A stretch of DNA of 37,780 nucleotides from Alphaproteobacteria bacterium (GTDB lineage: Bacteria; Pseudomonadota; Alphaproteobacteria; JAEULC01): the NCBI GenBank assembly GCA_023150455.1, contig JAKLKW010000024.1:1-37780 (forward strand), read 5' to 3'. The notes below the pieces were generated by a model. That model was given only the letters and a program-made list of their open reading frames with translations. It was not told the DNA's origin and did no database searches. Every line of letters starts with the position of its first letter. Position 1 is the first letter of the stretch. This document shows positions 7,619 to 15,230 of the stretch, piece after piece. Made by a program: the position numbers and the translations under genes.

Positions 7619-8494
7619 ATGACGATACGCAATCCCGCCGAGTGGGGCGTCGACCAGCTCAGGCTTGCCGGTGCGGCACTGGGCTCGGCCGGTCGCGCCG
7701 TCAGCGAAACCGACGCGGCCAGGCGCTCGGCGCCGCCGGTGGTGCGCCGCATCGAGCTCGCCGACCTGCGCGAGGTGCTGGCGCGCGGCGTCGCCGACTT
7801 CGCCGCCTGCCGCACCGACGTGTTCTTCCTGTGCGTGATCTATCCCCTGATCGGCCTGTTCCTGGCGCGGCTCGCCTTCGGCTACGACATGCTGCCGCTC
7901 CTGTTCCCGCTCGCCTCGGGCTTCGCGCTGATCGGGCCGGTGGCGGGGCTGGGGCTCTACGAGCTCAGCCGCCGGCGCGAGCAGGGCGTGCGCGCCGGCC
8001 TGCCCGATGCGTTCAGCCTCGTGCGCAACCCGTCCTTCGGCGCGATCGCGGCGCTCGGCCTGATGCTGCTCGCGATCTATCTCGCGTGGCTCGCCTCGGC
8101 GCTCATGATCTACAACGCCACGCTCGGCCCCAAGCCGCCGGAGTCGCTGCTGAGCTTCACGGAGAGCGTGCTCAGGACCCCGGCCGGCTGGACGATGATC
8201 GCGATCGGGGTGGGCGTGGGATTCCTGTTCGCGGTCTTCGTGTTCGTGATCAGCGTCGTCACTTTCCCGCTGCTGCTCGACCGCGATGTGACGCTGCGCA
8301 CGGCGATCATGACCTCGCTGCGCGCGGTCGTCGCCAACCCGGTCCCGATGGCGGCCTGGGGCGTGGTCGTGGCGGGCGGACTGGTGCTCGGCTCGATCCC
8401 CGTGCTGCTCGGGCTGATCTTCGTCCTGCCCGTGCTCGGCCACGCGACCTGGCATCTCTACCGCAAGGTCGTGGTCGAGCCGGGCTCGAGCTAG
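7619..8494 (+). CDS. DUF2189 integral membrane protein
   Basis: Predicted inner-membrane protein of 291 residues. A soluble N-terminal segment of about 70 residues ends with RRIELADLREVLARGVADF, followed by five or six membrane helices, beginning with VFFLCVIYPLIGLFLARLAF and ending in LGLIFVLPVLGHATWHLYRK. This pattern, including the HATWHLYRK end, is that of DUF2189 (COG5473) proteins, whose function is unknown. I chose the ATG at 7619 for its GGGAGGAA ribosome site; the frame is open further up, with a possible start at 7499 that would add a hydrophobic, signal-like extension. It is transcribed divergently from the DUF35 gene (238 bp between). Its stop overlaps the end of a possible small minus-strand ORF at 8491-8574. 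Confidence 0.8.
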   Translation: MTIRNPAEWGVDQLRLAGAALGSAGRAVSETDAARRSAPPVVRRIELADLREVLARGVADFAACRTDVFFLCVIYPLIGLFLARLAFGYDMLPLLFPLASGFALIGPVAGLGLYELSRRREQGVRAGLPDAFSLVRNPSFGAIAALGLMLLAIYLAWLASALMIYNATLGPKPPESLLSFTESVLRTPAGWTMIAIGVGVGFLFAVFVFVISVVTFPLLLDRDVTLRTAIMTSLRAVVANPVPMAAWGVVVAGGLVLGSIPVLLGLIFVLPVLGHATWHLYRKVVVEPGSS

Positions 8495-8574
8495 TCGGCC
8501 GGCTTCAGCCGCGTCGAGGGCTCGTAGCGCGCCTCCAGCCGGTCGAGCGCCGCCGTAAACGAGGGCGCGGTCAC
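8491..8574 (-). CDS. Possible 27-residue small protein coupled to ridA
   Basis: A short frame starts with GTG at 8574 inside a GTGA overlap with the stop of the RidA gene and ends at the TAG read from 8493-8491. It would encode TAPSFTAALDRLEARYEP and a short tail. The four-base stop/start overlap is the same arrangement as in real operon junctions of this window, and the peptide looks helical rather than like random GC-rich translation. It fills the gap between the two convergent genes almost exactly. I do not recognise it, and it could be chance or a remnant of a longer gene. Confidence 0.3.
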   Translation of the reverse strand: MTAPSFTAALDRLEARYEPSTRLKPAD

Positions 8575-8981
8575 GGCCCGACCGCGCCTGGGCCGACGAA
8601 GGCGATCGCCTCGATCTCGACCAGCATCTCCGGCTCGGCCAATCGCGCCTCGACGGTGGTGCGCGCCGGCGGGTCGGTCGCGAAGACCTTGGCGAACTCC
8701 TCGTTCATGATCTGGAAGTGGCGGATGTCGGCGAGATAGACGTTGCACTTCAAGACGTCGGCAGGCGCGGCGCCGCCTTCCTTCAGCACCGCCACGACGT
8801 TCTTCAGGGTCTGCACCGTCTGCGCGCGCACGTCGCCGATGCCGACCAGCCTGCCGGTCTCGTCCCAGGCGACCTGGCCGGCGGTATAGACCATCCCGCC
8901 GCCCTTGGCGCCGGGCGAATAGGGATAGGTCGGGCGCGGCTGGAACATCAGCGAACGCGGGCGAAGCACTTGTTTTGCCAT
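8571..8981 (-). CDS. RidA family protein (Rid/YjgF/YER057c/UK114)
   Basis: Protein of 136 residues in the RidA family, whose founding members hydrolyse reactive enamine/imine intermediates released by PLP enzymes. Visible features are YSPGAKGGGMVYTAGQVAWDETG near residues 20-40, VLKCNVYLADIRHFQIMNEEF in the middle, and PARTTVEARLAEPEMLVEIE near the end. The Arg of PARTTV fits the conserved Arg that binds substrate carboxylate, and the Glu of VEIE is also in place. I chose the ATG at 8981 because AGGGGAG lies 10-17 bases upstream; a start at 9002 would place that site inside the gene. It is divergent from the Atm1-like exporter, with a 97-bp gap that contains an inverted repeat. Confidence 0.88.
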   Translation of the reverse strand: MAKQVLRPRSLMFQPRPTYPYSPGAKGGGMVYTAGQVAWDETGRLVGIGDVRAQTVQTLKNVVAVLKEGGAAPADVLKCNVYLADIRHFQIMNEEFAKVFATDPPARTTVEARLAEPEMLVEIEAIAFVGPGAVGP

Positions 8982-9007
8982 GCGAACTTGTCTCCCCTGC
9001 ATGATGC

Positions 9008-9034
9008 CGGGCCCCCCGTGACTTCCGGGGCCCG
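9008..9034. promoter_or_regulatory. Inverted repeat between divergent ridA and atm1-like genes
   Basis: CGGGCCCC (9008-9015) and GGGGCCCG (9027-9034) are perfect 8-base arms around an 11-base spacer. It lies in the 97-bp region between two divergent starts (8981 on minus, 9079 on plus), where a shared operator would be expected. In such GC-rich DNA short palindromes also arise by chance, and no known regulator site is recognised. Confidence 0.3.
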
Positions 9035-9078
9035 TGCGCCCATATTACCGGCGTGAGTCCGTTCCGCAGCTTCCTCGC

Positions 9079-10953
9079 ATGAGCCCCCCGCACCCGCTCT
9101 CGGGCGGCAGCGCCGACCCGCAGCCGAAGCGCTTCCAACTCGGCGCGATCCGCACGCTGCTGCCGCATCTCTGGCCGCGCGGCGACTGGGAGCTGCGCGT
9201 GCGCGTCGTGCTGGCGCTGCTGTGCCTCGCCGTCGCCAAGGGCGCCACCGTCTACGTGCCGCTCTTCTACAAGCAGGCGATCGACGCCCTTACCCCGGCA
9301 GTCGGGACGCACGCCGCGGCCGCCTCCGCGGTGGCCGCCTTGCCGGTCGGGATGATCCTCGCCTATGGCGCGGCGCGCGTGATGTCGCAGCTCTTCGCCG
9401 AGCTGCGCGACTTCGTCTTCGCCAAGGTGCAGGCGCGCGCCATCCGCAAGGTGGCGCTCGGCGTGTTCCGCCACCTGCATGCGCTCTCCCTGCGCTTCCA
9501 CATCGAGCGCCAGACCGGCGGCCTGTCGCGCGCGATCGAGCGCGGCACCAACGGCATCGACAACCTCTTGAGCTTCACCCTTTTCAATATCGCGCCGACG
9601 CTGCTCGAGATCCTGCTGGTCTGCGGCGTGCTGTGGGGCCTCTACGACATCAGCTTCGCCGCGGTCACCTTCGTCACCATCGTCGCCTACATCGCCTACA
9701 CGCTCGGCATCACCGAATGGCGCATCAAGTTCCGCCGCCAGATGAACGAGAGCGACACCCAGGCGAACACCAAGGCGATCGACTCGCTGCTCAACTACGA
9801 GACCGTCAAGTATTTCGGCAACGAGGAGCACGAGGCGCGGCGCTACGACCAGGCGCTGGTGAAGTACGAGAAGGCCTCGGTCAAGAGCCACACCACGCTG
9901 TCGCTGCTCAACATCGGCCAGGGCGCGATCATCGCCGTCGGCGTGACCATCATCATGCTGATGGCCGGATCCGGCGTCGTGGCCGGCCGTATGACGCCGG
10001 GCGACTTCGTGCTGGTGAACACCTACCTGATCCAGCTCTACATGCCGCTCAACTTCCTCGGGTTCGTCTACCGCGAGATCAAGCAGTCGCTGATCGACAT
10101 GGAGGCGATGTTCCGCCTGCTCGACGTGCCGGAAGAGGTCGCAGACCTGCCGGGCGCGCCGGCGCTGGCCGTGAGCGGCGGCACGATCCAGTTCGACGAT
10201 GTCTTCTTCAGCTACGACAAGCGCCGCCCGATCCTGAAGGGCGTCAGCTTCACCGTGCAGGCCGGCCACAAGATCGCCATCGTCGGCACGTCCGGCTCGG
10301 GCAAGTCGACCATCGCGCGGCTGCTGTTCCGCTTCTACGACGTCTCGGCCGGCGCCATCCGCATCGACGGCCAGGATATCCGCGAGGCGACGCAGGCCTC
10401 GGTGCGCGCGGCGATGGGCGTGGTGCCGCAGGACACGGTGCTGTTCAACGACACGATCTACTACAACATCGCCTATGGAAGGCCCGACGCCTCGCGCGAA
10501 GAGATCGAGGAGGCGGCGCGCCTGGCGCAGATCGACCGGTTCGTGCGCGCGCTGCCCGACGGCTACGACAGCATGGTCGGCGAGCGCGGCCTGAAGCTGT
10601 CGGGCGGCGAGAAGCAGCGCGTGGCGATCGCGCGCACCATCCTCAAGAACCCGCGCATCATGATCTTCGACGAGGCGACCTCGGCGCTCGACTCGCATAC
10701 CGAGCGGGAAATCCAGGCGAGCCTCGGCGAGATCGCCGCCAACCACACCGCGCTGGTGATCGCGCACCGCCTCTCGACCGTGATCGACGCCGACGAGATC
10801 CTGGTGCTGGAGCACGGCGAGGTGGTCGAGCGCGGCCGCCACGCCGACCTGCTGCGCCTCGGCGGCCGCTACGCCGCCATGTGGCAGAAGCAGCAGGAAG
10901 CGGCCGAGAAGACCGCGGCCGACGGCAAGGCGGCGGACGTGGCGGCGGCGTAG
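9079..10953 (+). CDS. Atm1/HMT-type ABC exporter (AtmA-like)
   Basis: Half-transporter of 624 residues: N-terminal six-helix ABC-B domain and C-terminal ATPase. The linker helix motif NYETVKYFGNEEHE (from about 239) is characteristic of the Atm1/ABCB7 group, which exports glutathione-linked compounds or metals, or sulfur species for Fe-S assembly. Walker A GTSGSGKST is at 403-411, signature LSGGEKQ at 507-513, Walker B IMIFDEATSALD at about 527-538, followed by the H-loop AHRLST. I chose the ATG at 9079; a GTG at 9034 is an alternative with a poor N-terminus. It would act as a homodimer in the inner membrane. Alphaproteobacterial homologues contribute to heavy-metal tolerance. The family is sure; the cargo is not. 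Confidence 0.93.
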   Translation: MSPPHPLSGGSADPQPKRFQLGAIRTLLPHLWPRGDWELRVRVVLALLCLAVAKGATVYVPLFYKQAIDALTPAVGTHAAAASAVAALPVGMILAYGAARVMSQLFAELRDFVFAKVQARAIRKVALGVFRHLHALSLRFHIERQTGGLSRAIERGTNGIDNLLSFTLFNIAPTLLEILLVCGVLWGLYDISFAAVTFVTIVAYIAYTLGITEWRIKFRRQMNESDTQANTKAIDSLLNYETVKYFGNEEHEARRYDQALVKYEKASVKSHTTLSLLNIGQGAIIAVGVTIIMLMAGSGVVAGRMTPGDFVLVNTYLIQLYMPLNFLGFVYREIKQSLIDMEAMFRLLDVPEEVADLPGAPALAVSGGTIQFDDVFFSYDKRRPILKGVSFTVQAGHKIAIVGTSGSGKSTIARLLFRFYDVSAGAIRIDGQDIREATQASVRAAMGVVPQDTVLFNDTIYYNIAYGRPDASREEIEEAARLAQIDRFVRALPDGYDSMVGERGLKLSGGEKQRVAIARTILKNPRIMIFDEATSALDSHTEREIQASLGEIAANHTALVIAHRLSTVIDADEILVLEHGEVVERGRHADLLRLGGRYAAMWQKQQEAAEKTAADGKAADVAAA

Positions 10954-10984
10954 GGGCGGGCGAATACGGTTGTGTCGTGTGTTT

Positions 10985-11093
10985 CATCCCTCGAGACGGC
11001 CGCTGACGCGGCCTCCTCAGGATGACGCGTCTGGTTCGAAGCTCCGTTGAAACCCTCGTCCTGAGGTGCGAGCGTAGCGAGCCTCGAAGGATG
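10985..11093. repeat. REPIN-like pair of inverted palindromic repeats (locus 1)
   Basis: Copy A (10985-11025) starts CATCCCTCGAGACG and ends TCCTCAGGATGA. Copy B (11056-11093) is the same type of element in the opposite orientation, starting TCGTCCTGAGG and ending CTCGAAGGATG. Each copy has an internal G/C palindrome (GGCCGCTGACGCGGCC in A, GCGAGCGTAGCGAGC in B). A 30-base spacer separates them. The same doublet occurs at 33000-33101. It fills the gap between the Atm1-like and RidA-like genes. Confidence 0.8.
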
Positions 11094-11121
11094 AGAAGCA
11101 CCGAAGGGGGAACATCCATCC

Positions 11122-11583
11122 ATGACCATCGCTGAACGCCTGAAGCAGCTGAAAATCGACCTGCCCAAGGTCGGCAATCCGATGGGCAGCTACGTGCACG
11201 CCAAGCGCGTCGGCAACCTGCTCTACCTTTCGGGCAAGGGGCCGCACTATCCGGACGGCACCATGCCGAAGGGCAAGCTCGGCGCCGGCATGACGATCGA
11301 GGAGGGCTACAAGCACGCCCGCCAGGTCGGCCTGGTGCTGATCGCGGCGATGCGCGACGCGCTCGGCGGCGACCTCGACCGCGTCACCGATGTCGTCAAG
11401 GTGCTCGGCATGGTCAACGCGACGCCCGATTTCGGCGACCAGCCCAAGGTCATCAACGGCTGCTCCGACCTGTTCATCGAGGTGTTCGGCGAGCGCGGCC
11501 GCCACGCGCGCTCGGCGGTCGGCATGGGCTCGCTGCCCGGCGGCATCCCGGTCGAGATCGAGGTCATCGTCGCGGTCAAGTAA
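11122..11583 (+). CDS. RidA-like (YjgF superfamily) protein, 153 aa
   Basis: A second RidA-superfamily protein of a longer subgroup (153 residues). The N-terminus TIAERLKQLKIDLPKVGNP is an extra helix typical of the group annotated as Rid family detoxifying hydrolases. The core shows VGNLLYLSGKGPHYPDG and the C-terminus GRHARSAVGMGSLPGGIPVEIE, with the Arg and the terminal Glu in the usual places. Start ATG at 11122 after GGGGGAA. It lies directly downstream of a repeat doublet and upstream of the low-GC restriction-modification genes, so it marks the left border of that island. The substrate is unknown; a structural role without deaminase activity cannot be excluded. Confidence 0.85.
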   Translation: MTIAERLKQLKIDLPKVGNPMGSYVHAKRVGNLLYLSGKGPHYPDGTMPKGKLGAGMTIEEGYKHARQVGLVLIAAMRDALGGDLDRVTDVVKVLGMVNATPDFGDQPKVINGCSDLFIEVFGERGRHARSAVGMGSLPGGIPVEIEVIVAVK

Positions 11584-11724
11584 CGTTGGGACAAAGCTGG
11601 GGATACCTTCAACATTTCGATAGTCTGGCACGACAGGCGACGATATGTTGTAGGTCGGTCGCGATTGACCGGAACGATTAGAGAACATAAGCTGGCCCGA
11701 TCGACGCGTGGCGGGGGCGCACCG

Positions 11725-12702
11725 ATGGCCGAAACAGTCCAATTTGGTTTCGACTGGAGCGACCGGGAGGGGGCCCTACGGCCGCCCGGGTCTTCGCGGT
11801 CAACCCTGCCGGTGTCGATCCCCGCAATGGATTCAGCGCGCGACACGATGCGGTGCGAGGACAATCGCAGCTTCTTGCGTGCGTTGCCCGACGCATCGAT
11901 GACGCTGATCTTGACTTCGCCGCCCTACAACATCGGAAAGGTGTATGAGCGTCGTTCGTCGCTCGACGTCTACGTCGAACAACAAGCCGCAGTCATTGGA
12001 GCGTGTGTCCGTCTACTCAATGATCGCGGTTCGATCTGCTGGCAGGTCGGCAATCACGTGCAATCCGGCGAGATATTTCCGCTGGACACCGTGCTCTATC
12101 CGATTTTCAAGCGTCATGGCTTGAAGCTTCGAAATCGCATTGTCTGGCACTTCGAGCACGGCCTGCATTGCTCGAAGCGGCTGTCTGGGCGCTACGAGAC
12201 GATCATGTGGTTCACCAAAGGAGATTCGTACACGTTCAACCTGGATGCGGTTCGCGTGCCATCAAAGTATCCAGGCAAGAAATATTTTAAGGGGCCGAAG
12301 GTGGGGCAACTGTCCGGCAACCCGTTGGGCAAGAATCCTGGTGACGTATGGATTTTTCCTAACGTGAAAAACAATCACGTCGAGAAGACAATTCATCCTT
12401 GCCAATTTCCGGTCGAACTTGTTGAGCGGTTGGTGCTCTCGCTGACAAATCCCGGCGATAACGTCCTCGATCCCTTCATGGGTGTCGGTTCAACCGTCAT
12501 CGGTGCCGTGAAACACGGCCGCAACGGCTATGGGTGCGACATAGATTCGGAATACGTTGAAGTCGCGCATCGGAGGTTGCGGGATCTGCGTACTGGGGTG
12601 TTGCGGACGCGGCCGATGGGGAAGCCCGTGTATGATCCATCCAAGCCCAATGGAGGACACGAACCGTTGCGAGAAGGGGTGCGCGCGCCGTCGTCTTCGT
12701 AG
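11725..12702 (+). CDS. Type II DNA methyltransferase, beta-class, probably N4-cytosine
   Basis: S-adenosylmethionine-dependent DNA methyltransferase of 325 residues. The catalytic motif IV, TSPPYN (64-69), comes before the cofactor motif I, DPFMGVGS (249-256), which is the beta-class order; TSPPY is most often seen in N4-cytosine enzymes, with some N6-adenine members. NPLGKNPGDVW (199-209) and HPCQFP (224-229) are also typical. The endonuclease gene follows after 20 bp, so this is the protective half of a restriction-modification pair. Base composition is clearly less GC-rich than the neighbours, which points to transfer. The start is uncertain: ATG 11725 is taken, but TTG 11665 and ATG 11827 are in frame and the conserved core begins only at about residue 43. 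Confidence 0.9.
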   Translation: MAETVQFGFDWSDREGALRPPGSSRSTLPVSIPAMDSARDTMRCEDNRSFLRALPDASMTLILTSPPYNIGKVYERRSSLDVYVEQQAAVIGACVRLLNDRGSICWQVGNHVQSGEIFPLDTVLYPIFKRHGLKLRNRIVWHFEHGLHCSKRLSGRYETIMWFTKGDSYTFNLDAVRVPSKYPGKKYFKGPKVGQLSGNPLGKNPGDVWIFPNVKNNHVEKTIHPCQFPVELVERLVLSLTNPGDNVLDPFMGVGSTVIGAVKHGRNGYGCDIDSEYVEVAHRRLRDLRTGVLRTRPMGKPVYDPSKPNGGHEPLREGVRAPSSS

Positions 12703-12722
12703 GTCTTGGAGAGATTGCCTGA

Positions 12723-13457
12723 ATGAAGTTGCACGTATTCAGCTATCGATACGCTCAGGAGATACTTCAGCATCCGAACAACGTGGTCGCGTGGAACGAG
12801 ATATCGGCAATTCTTTCTGCCGCGCCTCTCTTCATTTATCCCGGCAAGAGTAGGAACCCTCGACTGCAGATCGTTCAGCAACTAATGAATACGTATTTTG
12901 ATAGAAGATTTGCGGTGGATTGCGGATGGCAATTTCACCCGCTTGCAACGGGCATCGCCAAGTCGGGGCTTGCAGCGGACTTCAGGAAGGCTTTCGGCGG
13001 AATCACGATTCAGGCCGAAATCCAGTTTGGCAATATGGCGCGATGGTACAGCGACATCTTCAAGTTTCAGGCGGCGTATTCCCAATCCCTCATTCAATGT
13101 GGCCTCTGCGTAGTGCCCATGGCCTCCATGGCACGGATAGTCGATTCCAACGTGGCTCATTATGAGCGGGCCGTGCGTGAACTTCCTTCAGCCAATCTGT
13201 CGATCACCCTCCCGATCTTGCTCGTCGGCTTGGAGCAGGATGACGACACTCCGATTGTGGATACAAGAAAATGCGTGTTCTCGAAGTTCAAGGACATTGT
13301 AGGTAAGGGAAGGCACGAAAACCGTTGGCGCATCATCAACGCCTACCTAAGCGGCATTGATATGAGCCTTGTGGGACCAAACAGCGAGACCGGTCCTATG
13401 CTGGCCGAAGCGCTTGAAGAAGGGGACGAAGACGAAGAGCCGGGCTTATCGACCTAG
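12723..13457 (+). CDS. BglII/BstYI-like type II restriction endonuclease
   Basis: Protein of 244 residues. Its layout matches what I recall of BglII: an N-terminal [12 protein letters not shown] helix, a core [20 protein letters not shown] with D86, E99 and Q101 in the places of the BglII D84/E93/Q95 metal site, a helical middle around HYERAVREL, and the strand [11 protein letters not shown]. The D-to-E spacing is 13 rather than 9 residues, an insertion. BglII cuts AGATCT and BstYI RGATCY; a related GATC-centred site is a guess. GGAGAG precedes the ATG, and the methyltransferase ends 20 bp upstream. Low GC and rare-codon use relative to the window suggest the pair was acquired together. The acidic tail ([10 protein letters not shown]) is unusual. 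Confidence 0.82.
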   Translation: MKLHVFSYRYAQEILQHPNNVVAWNEISAILSAAPLFIYPGKSRNPRLQIVQQLMNTYFDRRFAVDCGWQFHPLATGIAKSGLAADFRKAFGGITIQAEIQFGNMARWYSDIFKFQAAYSQSLIQCGLCVVPMASMARIVDSNVAHYERAVRELPSANLSITLPILLVGLEQDDDTPIVDTRKCVFSKFKDIVGKGRHENRWRIINAYLSGIDMSLVGPNSETGPMLAEALEEGDEDEEPGLST

Positions 13458-13501
13458 CCGTTGAATTGGCAGTGCGCCCGACAAGAGGATCAGTCGCGGC
13501 C

Positions 13502-14482
13502 ATGGATACTGATGCGCTTCGCGCCGGCGACCGGCGCGCGCTGGCGCGGGCGATCACGCTGGTCGAATCGACCCGCGCCGACCATCGCATCGCGGCCGAC
13601 ACGCTGCTGGCGGAGCTGCTGCCCCACGCGGGCCGGTCGCTCCGCCTCGGCGTCTCCGGCGCGCCGGGCGTGGGCAAGTCGACCTTCATCGAGGCCTTCG
13701 GCCTCCATGCGATCGCCGCGGGGCGCCGCGTGGCGGTGCTGGCGGTCGACCCGTCCTCGCGCCGCGGCGGCGGCTCGATTCTCGGCGACAAGACGCGCAT
13801 GCCCGAGCTCACCCGCCACGGCCGCGCCTTCGTGCGGCCGTCGCCCTCGGGCGGCACGCTGGGCGGCGTGGCGCGGCGCACGGCGGAGGCGGTGCTGGTG
13901 TGCGAGGCGGCGGGATTCGACCTCGTGCTGGTCGAGACGGTCGGCGTCGGCCAGTCCGAGACCGCGGTCGCCGACATGACCGACCTGTTCCTGCTGCTGC
14001 TGCAGCCCAATGCCGGCGACGAGCTGCAGGGCATCAAGCGCGGCGTGGTGGAGCTCGCCGACATCCTGGTCGTCAACAAGTCAGACGGCGCCAACATCGA
14101 GGCCGCCGGCCGCACCGCCGCCGACTACGCCAACGCCATCCGCCTGCTGCGCCCGGCCTCGCCCTGGTGGACGTCGCAGGTCCTGCAATGCTCCGCCTTG
14201 ACGGGCGCCGGCATCCCCGCCGTGTGGGACGCGGTCGCACGCTTCCGCGCGGCCGGCGCGGCGCCGGACGCGCGCGGCGGCGGCATCGCCGAGCGGCGCC
14301 GGCTGCAGGCGCGCGCCCGCCTGTGGACCGAGGTCGGCGACGGCCTGATGGAGGCGCTCAAGGCCGACCGCGCCGCGGCGAAGCTGATCCCGAGGCTGGA
14401 AAAGCAGCTCGACGCCGGGGCCATCACCCCCGGCGCCGCCGCGCGCGCGCTGCTGCACGCGTTCCGGGGCAAGGACGCGTAA
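13502..14482 (+). CDS. meaB: MeaB/ArgK family G3E-type GTPase (methylmalonyl-CoA mutase chaperone)
   Basis: GTPase of 326 residues. P-loop SGAPGVGKS (52-60), switch region [18 protein letters not shown] (83-100), ETVGVGQSE in the next segment and base-recognition NKSD later. These are the diagnostic motifs of MeaB/MMAA, which loads and protects the adenosylcobalamin cofactor of methylmalonyl-CoA mutase or of related B12 acyl-CoA mutases. Start ATG at 13502 is taken; a GTG at 13466 in the same frame is weaker. No mutase gene is in this window; its partner must be elsewhere. Composition returns to high GC here, so this gene marks the right border of the restriction-modification island. Confidence 0.93.
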   Translation: MDTDALRAGDRRALARAITLVESTRADHRIAADTLLAELLPHAGRSLRLGVSGAPGVGKSTFIEAFGLHAIAAGRRVAVLAVDPSSRRGGGSILGDKTRMPELTRHGRAFVRPSPSGGTLGGVARRTAEAVLVCEAAGFDLVLVETVGVGQSETAVADMTDLFLLLLQPNAGDELQGIKRGVVELADILVVNKSDGANIEAAGRTAADYANAIRLLRPASPWWTSQVLQCSALTGAGIPAVWDAVARFRAAGAAPDARGGGIAERRRLQARARLWTEVGDGLMEALKADRAAAKLIPRLEKQLDAGAITPGAAARALLHAFRGKDA

Positions 14483-14503
14483 CAGAAAGTCCTTCCCCGC
14501 GTT

Positions 14504-14553
14504 CTCCGCGTCTCCGCGTGAACCAATCAAGTGGCTCACGCGGAGACGCGGAG
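14504..14553. repeat. 18-bp perfect inverted repeat between meaB and GST genes
   Basis: CTCCGCGTCTCCGCGTGA (14504-14521) and its exact reverse complement (14536-14553) flank a 14-base loop. The transcript would form a very stable hairpin, ending 29 bases before the glutathione-transferase start. There is no T-run, so it is not a classic intrinsic terminator. The sequence resembles dispersed intergenic repeats built from CTCCGCG units, and it could act on RNA stability or termination. Confidence 0.75.
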
Positions 14554-14582
14554 GGCGCGGAGAAGAAATGAGGAGGCTTCGC

Positions 14583-15230
14583 ATGCTCACCGTCTGGGGC
14601 CGCTCGTCGTCGTTCAACCTGCAGAAGGTGATGTGGCTGGTGGGCGAGCTGGGGTTGGAGCACCGGCACATCCAGGCCGGCGGCCGGCATGGCGGGCTCG
14701 ATACGCCCGAATTCCTCGCCATGAACCCGCACGGCAAGGTGCCGGTGATCGACGACGGCGGCACGGTCGTTTGGGAATCCCACGCGATCCTGCGCTATCT
14801 CGCGGCGCGCTATGGGCAAGGGCGGTTCTGGCCGGACGATCCCGCCGGGCGCTCCGAGGCGGACCGCTGGATGGACTGGGCGCAGACGACGCTGCAGCCC
14901 GATTTCCTGATGGGCGTGTTCTGGGGCTTCTACCGCACGCCCGACCATCTGCGGAACTGGCCCGCGATCAAGGACAAGATCGCCCGCTGCGCGGCGCATT
15001 TCCGGCTGCTCGACCGCGTCCTCGAGGGGCGCAGCTTCCTCGGCGGCGCCGTCCCGACGCTGGCCGACATCCCCGCCGGCACCTGCCTCTATCGCTACTA
15101 CGAGCTGGAGATCGAGCGTCCGAAGGTGCCGAACGTCGAGGCCTGGTATCGCCGCCTGCAGGAGCGTCCGGCCTATCGCCGCTACGTGATGCTGCCGTTC
15201 GGCGAGCTGCGCGGACGCCTGGATTACTGA
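14583..15230 (+). CDS. Glutathione S-transferase family protein
   Basis: Protein of 215 residues with the thioredoxin-like N-terminal domain (TVWGRSSSFNLQKVMW, then NPHGKVPVIDDG with the cis-Pro, then ESHAILRYLA, the glutathione-binding Ser region) and an all-helical C-terminal domain. The SSSFN stretch near residues 8-12 fits a Ser-type active site. I chose the ATG at 14583 because AGGAGG lies seven bases upstream; the ATG at 14568 overlaps that site. The last bases overlap the stop of the convergent GMC gene (15224-15230). The likely role is conjugation, isomerisation or dehalogenation using glutathione; the substrate cannot be deduced. Confidence 0.9.
   Translation: MLTVWGRSSSFNLQKVMWLVGELGLEHRHIQAGGRHGGLDTPEFLAMNPHGKVPVIDDGGTVVWESHAILRYLAARYGQGRFWPDDPAGRSEADRWMDWAQTTLQPDFLMGVFWGFYRTPDHLRNWPAIKDKIARCAAHFRLLDRVLEGRSFLGGAVPTLADIPAGTCLYRYYELEIERPKVPNVEAWYRRLQERPAYRRYVMLPFGELRGRLDY

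Noticed and set aside
10985..11093. Palindromes as a simple intrinsic terminator of the Atm1-like gene
   Set aside because: There is no T-run, and the same doublet with conserved ends recurs at 33000-33101, so a dispersed repeat is the better description, although it may also stop transcription.
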